Assembly: GCF_023065955.2 (NCBI RefSeq)
Contig: NW_026622930.1
Location: 16,717,449-16,781,448, forward strand
Source: Ursus arctos
Taxonomy: Eukaryota > Chordata > Mammalia > Carnivora > Ursidae
Length of the DNA stretch: 64,000 nucleotides
Direction of reading: 5' to 3'
A program made the position numbers and the translations under genes. Below are positions 34,885 through 46,888 of this stretch, one piece after another (position 1 is the stretch's first letter; each line of letters starts with the position of its first letter). Under the pieces are notes generated by a model that was not told where the DNA came from, searched no databases, and worked only from the letters and a program-made list of their open reading frames with translations.

Positions 34885-37324
34885 ATAGTTAATTATGTAG
34901 TTAAAATTTCTCAGTGTCATAAGAAATTACATACGGCAGAAACAGAGGCAGTAGGAAAGAATTATAGAACTTTGGGTATTATTTCCCACTGTGCTAGAGG
35001 AGATACAATCATGAATATCAAAGACGGTTTTGCATATATTCACTAGAGGAAGAATGATTGTTTTAGCAAGAGTTTTCCAGTCATATACCACACAGATATC
35101 AATTTATATCAAAATAGCATATAAAAGGAAGAATCCGTCTTTAAGATAGTTGTAAACCACCTTCTCATCTATAAACTAACAACTATGACTTTTCAAATAC
35201 AGAAAAAGTTTTAGTTCTCAGATTTGAAAAAGAAATCTTTGTAGGCATTTTAATTTATTTAGTATTCGGCAAGCTAACTAGAAGTTTATTTCAAAATTTC
35301 TATTCATATAAAAAGTGAAGTTAAAAAGTCCATGAAGTTAGAAAGCAAAACAGTTCCAAGTGAACAACTGTCCATATATGTGTGTATGTATGTGCACATG
35401 CACACATGAGTTTATATACGTATGCGACTAATAAACATCACAAGGACCTGATGGTGAAGGTATTGTTCCACACGTAAAAGATACTGAGCAACTCTATAAG
35501 AAAAGGTTTCTGAGAATGTGTGAGGAAATAACCTCGAGGCGCTTGTGCTTAAGCAGAGGAACGCGGAACAAAAAAGAGGCAGGTGTAAGTAGTTCTGTAT
35601 GTGTGGAAGTAGGAAATTGAAGGAGATATCAGCATACTTTCCTCTGTGAAGTAAGAAATAAGATGGTTTTTTCTGTTGGGGGCAGGGAGGCATTGCTGGG
35701 TTCCAGTTTTGAAAAATGTGAGTAAGAACTAGTATTTTTAATGTAGTAAATAATTCATCAAAAAGAAACTTGGAGTCATATTTACAGCAAGTGTTTATGA
35801 CTGGAAAGAAATGTTGGTAACAAAAATAAGATGCCTAAAGGACCATATGAACTGAGAAAAGAAATGAACTGGAACTTTCACTGATGTCCAGAAATGACCA
35901 TAGCCAGGGAAACAAGCTGTACTCAGAGAGTGTGATACCTAAATCAGTGATTGCATAGTGGAAATAATCCACATTTGTAATAAACTTCAGAATTTGGAAA
36001 TAGGGATGTGAGGAGTAGCTGAGGACAAGGTCTCCAGAGATGAGGACATTAAGGGTAGAGAGTACATGTTTACACTGGTGTCATCAAGGATGATAATGAC
36101 AGGATTTGGGTAGAGATAATGTTAGGTGATGGAGTCACAAAAAATTTTTGGCAAATAATAGGCAGTGTATCGGATTTCTCTGTTCTTAATGGCAATAAGA
36201 AGGCAATGAGGAATGTATAGTGAAATATCATGGTTCTGAAATGAGTTGGAGAGTGTGTGTGTGTATGTGTTAGTTTTATAAGAGAGTGGAGGACTTATTG
36301 CTAGCAGTAGTATTGAAGAGTATGGAGCACAGAAACACTGCCTCACTATCTAGGTGTACGGGGGTGGGAAAATAAGCAGCTAGTGTTCAACAGGACAAGT
36401 GAAAGTGGTAGTGAGAGTCAAGTTTTAATTATGGCAAAGAACTGAAGAAATTGAAGATAGGACTTTTTAAATGATTCCAGATTGATAGTTCTTGAGATTA
36501 TGGTGCGAAAGTTTCAGAGGTGACGGTGTGGTAGAGAGCTAGGTCCAGGAAAAGGAAGTGCCAACATTGGGGATAATTGTACAATACAAGATAAAAAGTC
36601 GTGAAGCCTTACACATGAGACATTGACCAATTTAAACAGAAAATAGAACAATGATGGATGGAGAACCCCTTTAGCAGCGTGATATCTGAGCACATAATCT
36701 GATAGTCTGACTCAGAAAGAATTACTATAGTCCCAATAGTTTCTAACTCGGTCTACATGATATATAGTGGGGGTGAAGGTGGTTAGAGAAACTACCATCA
36801 TAAACTCATACATTGCCATTTTATTTATGTATTAGTCTTCCCTAAGTCTTTTTAGTGTGAATCATTGTAAGAGTATAATAAGTTTTTAATATATTAACAC
36901 AATTGATTTTCTGCATCTGCAAATCTAATGTCTGGTCTTTAAATCAGTATGTTTTCATCAAGGTCATTACATTTATGGAATGCAGAGCCTTGTAACCAGA
37001 CAGACTACTTTGGGGCGGGGGGGACACATTATTTTATTATACCTTTTCAACTGCAACACATATATGAACACAGATTTAGATCATATATGAAGAAAAATAA
37101 TTAACCCATTTTCAGCATCATAATGAGACAGGTATTCCCACTCTCCACCAAGAACTTATATCTTAATTTTCTGAAATGTTAAAAAGTACTCAAACAATTG
37201 CCTATCTTTCACACAACTATATATCCTGCCAACTATCATTAATCTTTCTAAATTAGAACTCAATTATACAAGGCTTTTGGAAAATGGGAGAGGGGAGGTG
37301 ACCACTTGATTTCTTTGACTCTTA
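34885..37324. other. Unassigned 2.4 kb block
   Basis: No clear repeat. Weak resemblance to antisense L2 near 36000-36600 was not strong enough to call. CA/TG-rich patches near 35375-35405 and 36255-36270, and a G run near 37013-37022. Confidence 0.45.
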
Positions 37325-37524
37325 TTTTTTTTAATATTTTATGTATTTATTTGAGAGAGAGAGTGAGGGAAAGAGCACAAGTTGGGGGGAGAGGGAGGGG
37401 GAGAGGAAGAAGCAGAATCCCAGCTGAGCAGGGAGCCTGCTACCTCTTGCTCAATCCTAGGAACCTGGGATCATGACCTGAGCTGAAGATAGACGCTTAA
37501 CCAGCTGAGCCACCCAGGCACCCC
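37325..37524 (-). mobile_element. CAN-SINE, reverse
   Basis: T-rich tail, G-rich body ('gttggggggagagggaggg'), antisense head 'gggatcatgacctgagctga' to 'ccacccaggcacccc'. A tentative TSD is ctttgactctt before and ctatgactgtt after. Confidence 0.92.
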
Positions 37525-37544
37525 TCTATGACTGTTCTTTTTGT

Positions 37545-37640
37545 TCACTCTGCCAACATGCATTTTTCTAGACCACTTTCTATATACTAGGTATTGTGTC
37601 AGGTCAAACCTCTGACCTTGAGTTCATGACCCAGTGGTCT
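37545..37640 (-). mobile_element. Possible LINE-2 3'-end remnant, reverse
   Basis: 'ccactttctatatactaggt' then 'attgtgtcaggtcaaacctc' faintly follows the antisense L2 end. Low similarity. Confidence 0.35.
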
Positions 37641-38098
37641 TCAGTTCCCTCTACCTTCTTGTGATCTTACAGATGACACACTTCAGTTTCTGATTTCATG
37701 TTCAATAATGACTTTCCAACATTTTTAACAAAGAGAAGTCAACTTAGAAAAAGATCCTTTACTTTAGTAACAATCTTTAAATTTTTCCCCCTCACACAAA
37801 TACTGAAACCCATGGCCTTCATTCAAACAAGCATTCATTTAAAGAGATTTTCTTCTTTTCTCAGATTTGAATTTAGCTGGTGACTTGACAGTTGAACAGC
37901 TGTTGACTTAAATTTCCATAAGACTGTATGTTTTAAGAAAGAAGATTAAAATACTTCACTTTTCTTTTCAGGTCCAACACAAACACGGGCAGTTAAATCT
38001 AAACCATTTGGCTAAGAGAAAGGAGATAGAATTCTTGTCTTTTGCATTGCATCCTTTTATGTCTCTCTTCCCACCACCATCACCCCATCACAACACAT

Positions 38099-38099
<1 letters not shown>
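37641..38099. other. Unassigned DNA
   Basis: Nothing recognised. Confidence 0.5.

Positions 38100-38134
<35 letters not shown>
38100..38134. repeat. (CA)17 microsatellite
   Basis: Pure CA run following a C-rich CACC/CATC stretch. Probably polymorphic. Confidence 0.97.
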
Positions 38135-38136
<2 letters not shown>

Positions 38137-38965
38137 GTGGTCCTCAAAAGGAGCCAAAACTTAATTTTTATGGGGATTTGTAGAAACACATGTAATGAAA
38201 ATAGTATTGCATATTTGACATCAAAAACTTTCTAGATTTGTCTATCTCTGTCAGCAGCTTTTAAGAATCATTCATTTAAAGCAGTCTAGATACCTATCTT
38301 TATTGGATAAAGCATCAAAACCTTTACAAAAAGAGAAAAAAAAATAGAAATGCCCTGCCACTGTAACTAACACTTTGGAATAGAGATCCAGGATACTTTG
38401 GGTGGATTTCAAAGCTCTAGCAGGACTTGTATGTATATATTCTTATTTGAACCACACATTTAGTACTTTTTTCCTTTGTGTAAGCTTGTTATTAATTCAA
38501 GTGAAGGCTCCGAAGACTTTGTCTCCAGCATGTTTAAATAAAATACAGTTTTTTGTAATGGATACAAAACCAGTGAGTGCTATCTTTTGGTAATCTGTTG
38601 AGAAGGAAAGAATAAAAGAAGATGAGACCTTTTTCTCTTATTTCATCACATGTGTAACCATGGTGTAACCATGTTTCCCTCCTCGTTCTGTTTCCATGTA
38701 GATGTAAAACAAACAAACAAACAAACAAACAAAAACACAAGTGTACAGGTAGCCTGGATCTTAAATTAGAGAAGAATGCCAAGTAGTTATTTAAGGATGA
38801 TAAGCTACAATAACAGAATCCAGTCTGACAACCATATATGGCAGGCTTAATAAAGCAGTGCTGACTCAGGTGTGGTGTCAAGTTCAATAGGCCAGACAAG
38901 GAAGTTCATAAAAAAAAAAATGATATTCAAATTTCTGTACATATTTCATTAGATGTTACATTTTA
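38135..38965. other. Unassigned DNA with an (AAAC)n run
   Basis: An (AAAC)n run at 38706-38732. No gene or other repeat recognised. Confidence 0.5.
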
Positions 38966-39168
38966 TTTTTTTTTTAAAGATTTATTTATTTATTTATTCG
39001 ACAGAGATAGAGACAGCCAGCGAGAGAGGGAACACAAGCAGGGGGGAGTGGGAGAAGAAGAAGCAGGCTCATAGTGGAGGAGCCTGATGTGGGGCTCAAT
39101 CCCATAACACCGGGATCACGCCCTGAGCCGAAGGCAGATGCTTAACCGCTGTGCCACCCAGGTGCCCC
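38966..39168 (-). mobile_element. Young bear-type CAN-SINE with perfect 15-bp TSD, reverse
   Basis: Body 'gacagccagcgagagaggga', then 'caatcccataacaccgggat' and head 'ccgctgtgccacccaggtgc'. The TSD agatgttacatttta is identical on both sides (38951-38965 and 39169-39183). Its perfection and the low divergence indicate a recent insertion. Confidence 0.97.
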
Positions 39169-39299
39169 AGATGTTACATTTTAAGAACATCTTGTATGTT
39201 AAATAGTCACTGTTAAATTTTCTCCAGGAAAAAAGGCATGTAATAAATGTTAATTTTTGTTAAACATTTTGAAATTCAATTCTGATTCTGATTCTGATT

Positions 39300-39745
39300 A
39301 AAATTCTACGAGAACCCACTCACTCATTCTGCCAGTATTTATTGAGCACTTACTGGATTCACTCAACAAACGTTTTTTGAGTGTCTTCCCTATGACAGTC
39401 GTATTCATAGACATTGGGGACACAAAAATGAAATGTTGGTTCTCAGGTCTCAGGAATTTGGAAATGAATAACATTATTACTTCTTCCTTTAGAGAGATGC
39501 TCAAAAACCAGGATAGAAGCATACATAACTCATTATGACACATCGCGATAACATAAACAAGACAAATTAATGTAAAAGTTATTAGCGTTAAGAGGAAAAA
39601 TCAACTAATTGAGTAAGGGACGAAGGACCAAGGAAGACTTCCCAGAAGATAAGGTATTGATAACGGTCCATTAAGGAAGAGGAGATATATCCTAAGTAAT
39701 ATAAAAGAAGGAGGAGTGCTCAGATCTAGGAAAGCTAAGGAAGAC
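39300..39745 (-). mobile_element. LINE-2 fragment, reverse, about 450 bp
   Basis: The left part is the antisense L2 3' end ('cagtatttattgagcactta'). The right part follows the more internal L2 order ('ggaccaaggaagacttccca' and 'gaaggaggagtgctcagatc'), matching consensus 'ggaaggcttcctggagg'. A (TTCTGA)n run at 39280-39299 precedes it. Confidence 0.65.
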
Positions 39746-40129
39746 TATTATTAGTTTCAATTGTTTGATCTGCTTTTTCACACATTGTTATTTCATATAC
39801 ACATTTCTGTATTAGGCCCCAAACCTTACATTTGTAATAGTCATATTGTATTTGCATGAATAAAGCAAGGTTTAATAAATTGTTCATTTGCTGTTAGATA
39901 TTTGGGTGTTTCCAGTGGTTCATTAAATCACCATGTACATCTTTTTAAATGACTTTTGAAAAATTGAAATACATCCATAGAATTGGCCATATAGTTTTAT
40001 AGATATTATTAAGAGTTTCAAGATTTATCTCTAAGGAAACGGAAACTATTTATTTTAAATACCACCAGTGACATATAAGTATACTAGATTTCCCAGAGTT
40101 TTTTCAGTTTTTACCAGGCCAACCACCAA

Positions 40130-40235
40130 ATCTCAGCTTCAATGGGGCAGAGATCATTTCATTCATTAGTGTACACCTAAACATAGTGCCTGATATATAA
40201 ACACTCAGTAATTAATGGTTAAATGAATGAATGAT
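40130..40235 (+). mobile_element. LINE-2 3' end with (TGAA) tail, forward
   Basis: 'aacatagtgcctgatatata', 'cagtaattaatggttaaatg' and the tail 'aatgaatgaatga' match the L2 3' end (tgcctggcacatag...tgaatgaatg). A young SINE entered just past the tail. Confidence 0.68.
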
Positions 40236-40251
40236 CTATACCATCACTTTC

Positions 40252-40451
40252 TTTTTTTTTTTTTTAAAGATTTTATTTATTTATTCTACAGAGATAGAGA
40301 CAGCCAGCGAGAGAGGGAACACAAGCAGGCGGAGTGGGAGAGGAAGAAGCAGGCTCACTGGAGGAGCCTGATGTGGGGCTCAATCCCATAACGCCGGGAT
40401 CACGCCCTGAGCCGAAGGCAGATGCTTAACCGCTGTGCCACCCAGGCGCCC
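40252..40451 (-). mobile_element. Young bear-type CAN-SINE with perfect 16-bp TSD, reverse
   Basis: Closely matches the copy at 38966: 'gacagccagcgagagaggga', 'aatcccataacgccgggatc', 'ccgctgtgccacccaggcgc'. TSD ctataccatcactttc is identical at 40236-40251 and 40452-40467. Confidence 0.97.
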
Positions 40452-40467
40452 CTATACCATCACTTTC

Positions 40468-41579
40468 AATTACCTCTGTTTATTTATTAAGTTTATTTTA
40501 GCATCATAGAGTTTGCTTATATCCACATATCAATGTATTATTTTATCATCATATACTATCCACCAGGTACTGCATTAATGTGATAGGTTCATGCCACACA
40601 CTTTCTAGCTCGTAACCAATAGTCATTCTACCTATTCTTCCCAGCTAAAATATGCCAGTTCTGATTAAAAGAGTTATGTGCCCAACCCCAGGGGTTAATA
40701 ATGATTTTCAAAGCCTACAGATTTTATCCTTCCTTGCCAGATATCCACTTTTGCCGCCGAAGTGGCTGTATCACACATTTCTTTCTGCTGACACTAAAAC
40801 GAAGTTTCCTAAAAAAACGAACAATCAAACAGAAACCTTGGGATTATTTTTCCTTTTGTTTAAAAAAATAACAGGAAGAAAGAAAACCACTTGAGGAAAA
40901 ACCCATTTTTATCAACTTCTTCCATGATTATTTGCTTTGAATGCAGTCACGATGTCTGGAGGTGTTGCAGCCATCTGGCAACCATATTTCAATATGCCTC
41001 TAGCCAAAACAGCAACCAGCTGCCAACAAGGGGGTAGAACATTCTTGGTAAAATTATTGAGTGGCACCAACTCTGGTTTGCCAACCTCTGGACCTCTTTT
41101 TATTTAAGAACCTTAAATGCCATCATTACTTAAGTCACTATGTGAGGTTTTCCACTAGCTGCCTCCAAAAGTCTCCCTGGCACAATTTTGCTGTGGAGTT
41201 TTATGAATGATATTCTTAAACCCTCCATCATAGCCTTAACATGATCACTCCTTTCATCATTGTCAACCTTCTTTAGATTTGAAATAAATTTTATATTTTT
41301 TTCTTTAATTTTGCAAATTGATTCTATTTAGGTATCTCCCCTGCAGTTCATTTCAACATATGGAATGAAGAATGGCATAAATTAATTAATCCTTAAACTC
41401 AGAGTTCAAGCCCCAAAGAACATATTTACTCGATTTTCTGTATTCCTTTTTGATCATCGTTGGAACTTATGTAGTCAATTTTTAGTTTTCTTTCCACTGA
41501 TCATTTTTCAGTATTTTTAATATTATGTCAAAAGATTTTGGCAATTACAAATGTTGATGTATTTTAAAAGCTGGAGTTC
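40468..41579. other. Unassigned DNA
   Basis: No repeat or gene recognised. A frame at 40652-40894 has no domain. Confidence 0.5.
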
Positions 41580-41718
41580 CTGAAACCAATATTGCACTGT
41601 ATATTAACAAACCAATATTGCAGTGTATGTTAACTAACTAGAATTTTAATAAAATTTGAAAGAAAAAACAAAATAAAATAAATAAAATAAGTAAATAAAT
41701 AAATAAATAAATAAATAA
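41580..41718 (+). mobile_element. Carnivore L1 3' end with internal duplication, forward
   Basis: 'cctgaaaccaatattgcact', 'gtatgttaactaactagaat' and an AAAT-rich tail (41680-41718) mark the L1 3' terminus. The block 'accaatattgca.tgtat.ttaac' occurs twice in a row (about 41585 and 41611), whereas the family has it once. Confidence 0.85.
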
Positions 41719-41879
41719 CTCTGGAACTAAAAAAAAAGCTGGTATGATAAATTTGTCATCATTACTTTTTAAATTATATCAAATCATTGACTAAATTAAT
41801 ATGTTTTTCTAATTTGATTTTATTAACAATTTGTCAAGTTCTATAAAATATTCCATGAGGACTTAAATGATCAGATTTT

Positions 41880-42153
41880 ACTGCACAGACAAAAGAGGAG
41901 AAGGTAATATGACCAGAAAGTCACTTTGGAGCAATTCAGCCACAAGCCAAGGGATGCCAGCAGCCACCAGGACACGCAGGAGACAAGGAAGACTCTTCCC
42001 AGAACCTTTGGAGGAAGACTGGATTCAAGGTCTTAACCTTGATGCCCAGCAATACTGATTTTGGATATCTGGCTTCCAGAAATATAAGGAAAACCTTTCT
42101 GTTGCTTTAAGTCATCAAGTTTGTTAGAGGAGCCACAGAAAATGACTACAAAT
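41880..42153 (+). mobile_element. MLT1 LTR, 3' part, forward
   Basis: 'cagccacaagccaagggatg', 'agccaccaggacacgcagga', 'atctggcttccagaaatata', 'tttctgttgctttaagtcat' follow the MLT1 3' half. The end is diverged ('aaaatgactaca'). The 5' part is missing. Confidence 0.72.
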
Positions 42154-42224
42154 GTCTTTTTTATTATTTCCATTATTCTTCTATAGAAACACAAACTGCA
42201 GTGTGACTAATTAAACGTCTTTTC

Positions 42225-42720
42225 CTCTCATAATTTTTATTGATTTTTCTAAATATTCTCATGCACTGTCATCATCTGCAAAGAGTGCTATTTCTCTTCC
42301 TTGTTTCCTATTGCAATATCTTTTTTTTTTAAGATTTTATTTATTTATTCGACAGAGATAGAGACAGCCAGCGAGAGAGGGAACACAAGCAGGGGAAGTG
42401 GGAGAGGAAGAAGCAGGCTCATAGCAGAAGAGCCTGATGTGGGGCTCGATACCAGATTGCCGGGATCATGCCCTGAGCCGAAGGCAGACGCTTAACCGCT
42501 GTGCCACCCAGGCGCCCCTCCTATTGCAATATTTTTTGTGCTTTTTTTTTTTTTTGCTATTACATATATTGCATGAATTCTCAGTACAATACCAAAAGAA
42601 TGACAATGTTGTGTTCTAATTTATCTATATCTTGTTTGAAAACGAATAACTGGTGCTTGCACATTGAATAGAATGATTTCTTATCTTCTTAATGTATGTG
42701 TATTTTTTATACATCCTTAG
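42225..42720 (-). mobile_element. Probable old LINE-1 ORF2 fragment, reverse, split by a SINE
   Basis: 'gtcatcatctgcaaagagtg' matches the antisense RT region of L1 ORF2 ('atgtcatctgcaaatagaga'), and 'gcatgaattctcagtacaat' resembles the next part. The rest is strongly diverged and the edges are uncertain. Confidence 0.42.
42320..42518 (-). mobile_element. Young bear-type CAN-SINE with perfect 14-bp TSD, reverse
   Basis: Body and head as in the other young copies, with 'gaagtgggagaggaagaagc'. TSD tcctattgcaatat is identical at 42306-42319 and 42519-42532. Confidence 0.97.
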
Positions 42721-44842
42721 AAATAACATGGGCCCTTACAGTATTTCACTGTATAACAGGTGTAGAATGGTATCAGATGATGATCCAATTCATAGTGTAA
42801 TACCTGTGAAGTGCATAGGTCTTACATGGTATCTTAAGTTAATAATTTCCTAATGCTTATCGTCACAAGGTTGAATTTGTAGATTGAGCTCTTTTTTTTT
42901 TTTTTTAATCACTTTGCTATTGATGATTTACCCACCACTTGCCTAAGACAGTTGCCAAGTCAAGTCTTTGGGTCTCATTTCTAAGATCTTGGAAGTAGTA
43001 GTGTCTAAAGCTCTAGAATTGCAAACTCAGAAGAAAAAAAATCTATGCACTGAGAAGGCAAATAAATGTCACAAAATACTTTTCTTTTTTTGAAAAATGA
43101 CTTAAAACATGATGGAGTCAAATTGCCCCAAAATAGATAATTTTAAAAGTAGAAAGTGATATATTTGGGTCAATATTGGATGTATTGAAGTATTGCCCAA
43201 GGTTTCCCCAGGAAATAAGAAAAAACTGGGTGTAGAGAAAAGCTGTTGAAAGATACAGACCCATTCTCTGCTCCAACACATGGCATCTAAGAGTGATGGC
43301 AATTTGATAGGAACAACATAAAATTCAGATAATTAAAATTGAATCTTGGGAACTACTGAAAAATCCTTGCACAAATTTGGCAAGGATGTAGTGAAACGAC
43401 AGACCGTAAAGGGAATATGGATATTTGGGCAATGGGCCTGTGAGGTATGATCAGAAGACACTTCTCTAAGTGTTCTTCACAACCTACATTCCTGAGTTGG
43501 CTTTGCCAACTCTACAAGTTGAGAAACCCCCAAAATATTGCTGAGATGGATTTCTTCCAGCTGAGTTGATGGAGATCAGAGCAGAATTATAGAAATAATA
43601 GAACATTTCTTTTGGTTGATTGTGGTGCAAACAATTTATGCATACTAAACATGTCTTTCTTCACTAATAGTACCAAATCTTTGAGTAATACTTTAATGTA
43701 TCAAGTTGTTTGATCTTTATCTAAATTCATAAATGGTATTTAACTCTCATTTTTCTGGCTGTTTTTCTACTAATTTTATGCACATATATGATTTGGAATA
43801 GCTTATGGAATACAAAGATTATTCTTGTTATATGTGTGACCATTCTGTAGGGAATCCATTGGCATTCGTCTTTAAAAAGTTATTTTAGTAACTTCTCCAG
43901 TATTTTCTTATGTTTCTGTGGAATTTTTTACCTGCCCATGAAGCTCATTCTTTCTTTTTCCACTTCAATCTAAGCTAGCTCTTAAATGTAGTCTACGCTC
44001 ACACTAGGTTCCCTGGTACCTGTGGACACCATTGGTTGACTTCGAGTCTATTGCCAACACCTAACATTTCTTTCAGATAGGCTTCTAAATGATTTTTATA
44101 AGTCATAGAGTAATGCATTTGACCTTTTGTGCTAAATGTAGTAACATACTAGGAATTTTATTAAAATTCATCTTAATAGACTTTCCCTCATCTTGTATAA
44201 GTGATTCTATCCAATAGTAATTGTTGAATATTATTGAATAAATGAACAAATAAATGGTTTTTGAAGTCTGATTCTGTCATCCAGCTGATACTCTTCCTCA
44301 AAGTTTATAAGCATGCATCTTCCAACTTATTATTTGAACCGTTGCATAGAACAGGGCGGAGAAAAGTGTTCTGGGAAGGTCCCTTAAGACTTCCCTTAAT
44401 TTTAATATCAATCCATTAATCAAAGCCTTTTGCTCAGTTGTTCAATAGGGTATGAACTCAACATATTTCATTATATCTAGCCATATTTCTCCTTCCTAAA
44501 CATAATGTTATTATGAGATAACGGATCAATACATTGTTATAGTCCAGGTCCACTCTATTGCATTTTCTTGATGTATTGGTCTAATAATCCAGGCAAATAA
44601 TTTAATTAGAAATTGAAATTCAAAACTGCAATTATATCTAAATGTAATTCTATTTGCTTTGTTTGCTATTATCCTTAAGATATCTCAATGCTATATACTG
44701 TTTGAGACATATACATTTACTATTGTTAATGGGTTTTCTTTCTGTATATTTTACACTCCTTAGAGTAATGCTTCATTCTTTTAAGTAAACTTTTGATTAT
44801 GTATGTATTATCTGATTTCATAGTTAGAAAAGGAGCATTTCT
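42721..44842. other. Unassigned AT-rich DNA
   Basis: A T16-17 tract near 42890. Faint L1- or L2-like phrases (for example 'aataaatgaacaaataaatg' near 44236) are too weak to call. No gene seen. Confidence 0.45.
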
Positions 44843-45048
44843 TGGGTGCCTGGGTGGCTCAGTGGGTTAAGCGTCTGCCTTTGACTCAGGTCATGATCCC
44901 AAGGTCCTGGGAGGAAGCCCCCCCATGCATTAGACTCCCTGCTCAGAGAGAAATCAGCTTCTTCCTCTCCCTTTGCTGCTCCCCCTGCTTGTGCTCTCTG
45001 TCTGTCTCTCTCTATGTCAAATAAATAAATATAATCTTAAAAAAAAAC
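44843..45048 (+). mobile_element. CAN-SINE, forward, with short TSD
   Basis: Head 'tgggtgcctgggtggctcag', B-box region altered ('cctgggaggaagcccccc'), body CT-rich, tail AAATA. Direct repeats agcatttct at 44834-44842 and 45049-45057. Confidence 0.92.
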
Positions 45049-45057
45049 AGCATTTCT

Positions 45058-45819
45058 GTTATCCACACAAAAGTCTATTATTTGTTTCTTTTCTATTGAT
45101 ATATTAACCTATGTATTTATATACACAACTATACATGCAAGTATGTATACGTATATGTGTGTGTTTATGTGTATTGTGTATATATATATAAAAATCTAAA
45201 CAATTCTGGAAATTTACCTTGGTTGTTTTTTTTAATAAATCAATTTGATATTTAATCAGATTGAACTTTTTATTTCCTTGCACTAAAATAATTACCTAGG
45301 TCCAGAAGCTTATTGGACATACAAAATATGAAAATAATTGTTTAAAACTTGCAGGTAGCAAAATTTTATTTCAAAATTTTATTTTGCTGTATAGTTCTTA
45401 AAATATATTATAAAGCATCATCTAGGCATTCTTTAATATTTTAACAAATATTTTAAAATAATTTCTGATAATCATATCATTTTAGTTATTCACTTAGTTT
45501 AGTCTAGATAAATCTTTTAATTCATATTAAGGAAGACTGAGTAACTAGCTTAACACTGTTTCTAAATCCTTATATATTTTTGCTGGTATATCTTAGTTTG
45601 AAGAAAGATTTTACATGTTGTTACACTACATAGCCTTATTTGTATTAATATATTTTGCTTAACCAAACAAAATGTATGCTAACCTATAAAGCCAATTATC
45701 TTCCCATAACTTATAACGTTCTTTAAGTTTTTGATTATCTCTTGCTTTGAGCTTTGCAATAGAGATTATCTACTGACAAATTATATTTGTCTCTAGATTT
45801 AAATAAATTCACTTTCCTC
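45058..45819. other. Unassigned very AT-rich DNA
   Basis: Includes a TA/TG-rich patch at 45118-45192. Possibly decayed LINE, not assignable. Confidence 0.45.
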
Positions 45820-45838
45820 TTTTAAAAAATCATTTTGG

Positions 45839-46027
45839 GGGCGCCTGGGTGACACAGCGGTTAAGCGTCTGCCTTCAGCTCAGGGCGTGATCCCGGCGTT
45901 ATGGGATCGAGCCCCACATCAGGCTCCTCCACTATGAGCCTGCTTCCTCCTCTCCCACTCCCCCTGCTTGTGTTCCCTCTCTCACTGGCTGTCTCTATCT
46001 CTGTCTAATAAATAAATAAAAAATATT
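45839..46027 (+). mobile_element. Young bear-type CAN-SINE with 19-bp TSD, forward
   Basis: 'gcgcctgggtgacacagcgg' start, A box altered to gacacagcggttaag, B box 'tatgggatcgagccccaca', body 'cactggctgtctctatctct'. TSD ttttaaaaaatcattttgg matches fully at 45820-45838 and 46028-46046; its A/T-rich first half overlaps the tail, so the safe part is about 13 bases. Confidence 0.96.
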
Positions 46028-46046
46028 TTTTAAAAAATCATTTTGG

Positions 46047-46828
46047 CCAAGTTAATTGATTTAAATTTAATTATCTTTATTTAGCTTCTCCCACATTCTT
46101 TGTTCTCATGGGCTTGGTATTGAAATTCAAAATTATTTATCTTCATAATTTATTATTCTTTTCTCTCTGGCAACTCATAAGATAATGTATTCATCTTTAA
46201 AGTTTCAAAAATGATATATCGATGTCTAGTTCTTGTCTTTTGTTGATTATGCCCATCAATACTGTTGAATTTCAGGTTGAATTTATTTTTTAATAAAGAA
46301 ACATATCTATCGTGTTATTTTGAATATATCCATAGCATTTTGAATATGCTGTTTCTCTGGGTTCTGAGTCCTTGAAATCAAGAATTATGTCCTATTTGTA
46401 TTTTTATCTATAGCAACAAGCATAGCATTGGAATATGTCTTTATCTGCATTAATATCTATATTTATCTATAACTAAGCCATATGAAACCTCTCTATTGGC
46501 TAATCTAGCTAGCTCTCAGCAAAGTTTATCTGTATAAAGCAGTATTCTTGGCTACATGGGATTTACTCCCCCAGTCTTCAATAATTCATGCATCTTACAA
46601 AAGCATCTATGCTGCTCGCTTTTTTTCTCTACACATCCTGTAAGCATGAGGTCACCAATGCGGTAGGCCAGCATGACGTTTGGGGTTTTGTGTGATGATG
46701 AAGATCCCTGTGGGCTAAAGTGTGGACAAATAGGGAGAATTTATTTCAGAGGTACAGCAAGAAGGAGGTACCTTACAGAAGACAGGAAACTGCTTGTCAT
46801 CTTTCTATTTGTTGAACTAGAGATAGAA
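46047..46828. other. Mostly unassigned AT-rich DNA
   Basis: Apart from the small L2 piece, no gene or repeat is recognised. Confidence 0.45.
46365..46445 (+). mobile_element. LINE-2 3' remnant, forward
   Basis: 'tccttgaaatcaagaattat' and 'gtcctatttgtatttttatc' with 'gcaacaagcatagcattgga' follow the L2 line 'ctccttgagggcagggac...tgtatccccagcacctagca'. Confidence 0.5.
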
Positions 46829-46839
46829 GAAAAAAATAA

Positions 46840-46853
46840 TTTTTTTAAAGATT

Positions 46854-46888
<35 letters not shown>

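Noticed and set aside
35900..36700. Possible antisense L2
   Set aside because: Only vague similarity in composition and short phrases; no diagnostic L2 end motif.
38534..38899. A 121-codon reverse frame, the longest in the window
   Set aside because: It crosses an (AAAC)n run, shows no domain and has no coding context.
43600..44600. Possible long antisense L1
   Set aside because: T-rich sequence resembles antisense L1 in style, but no ORF2 phrase could be placed.
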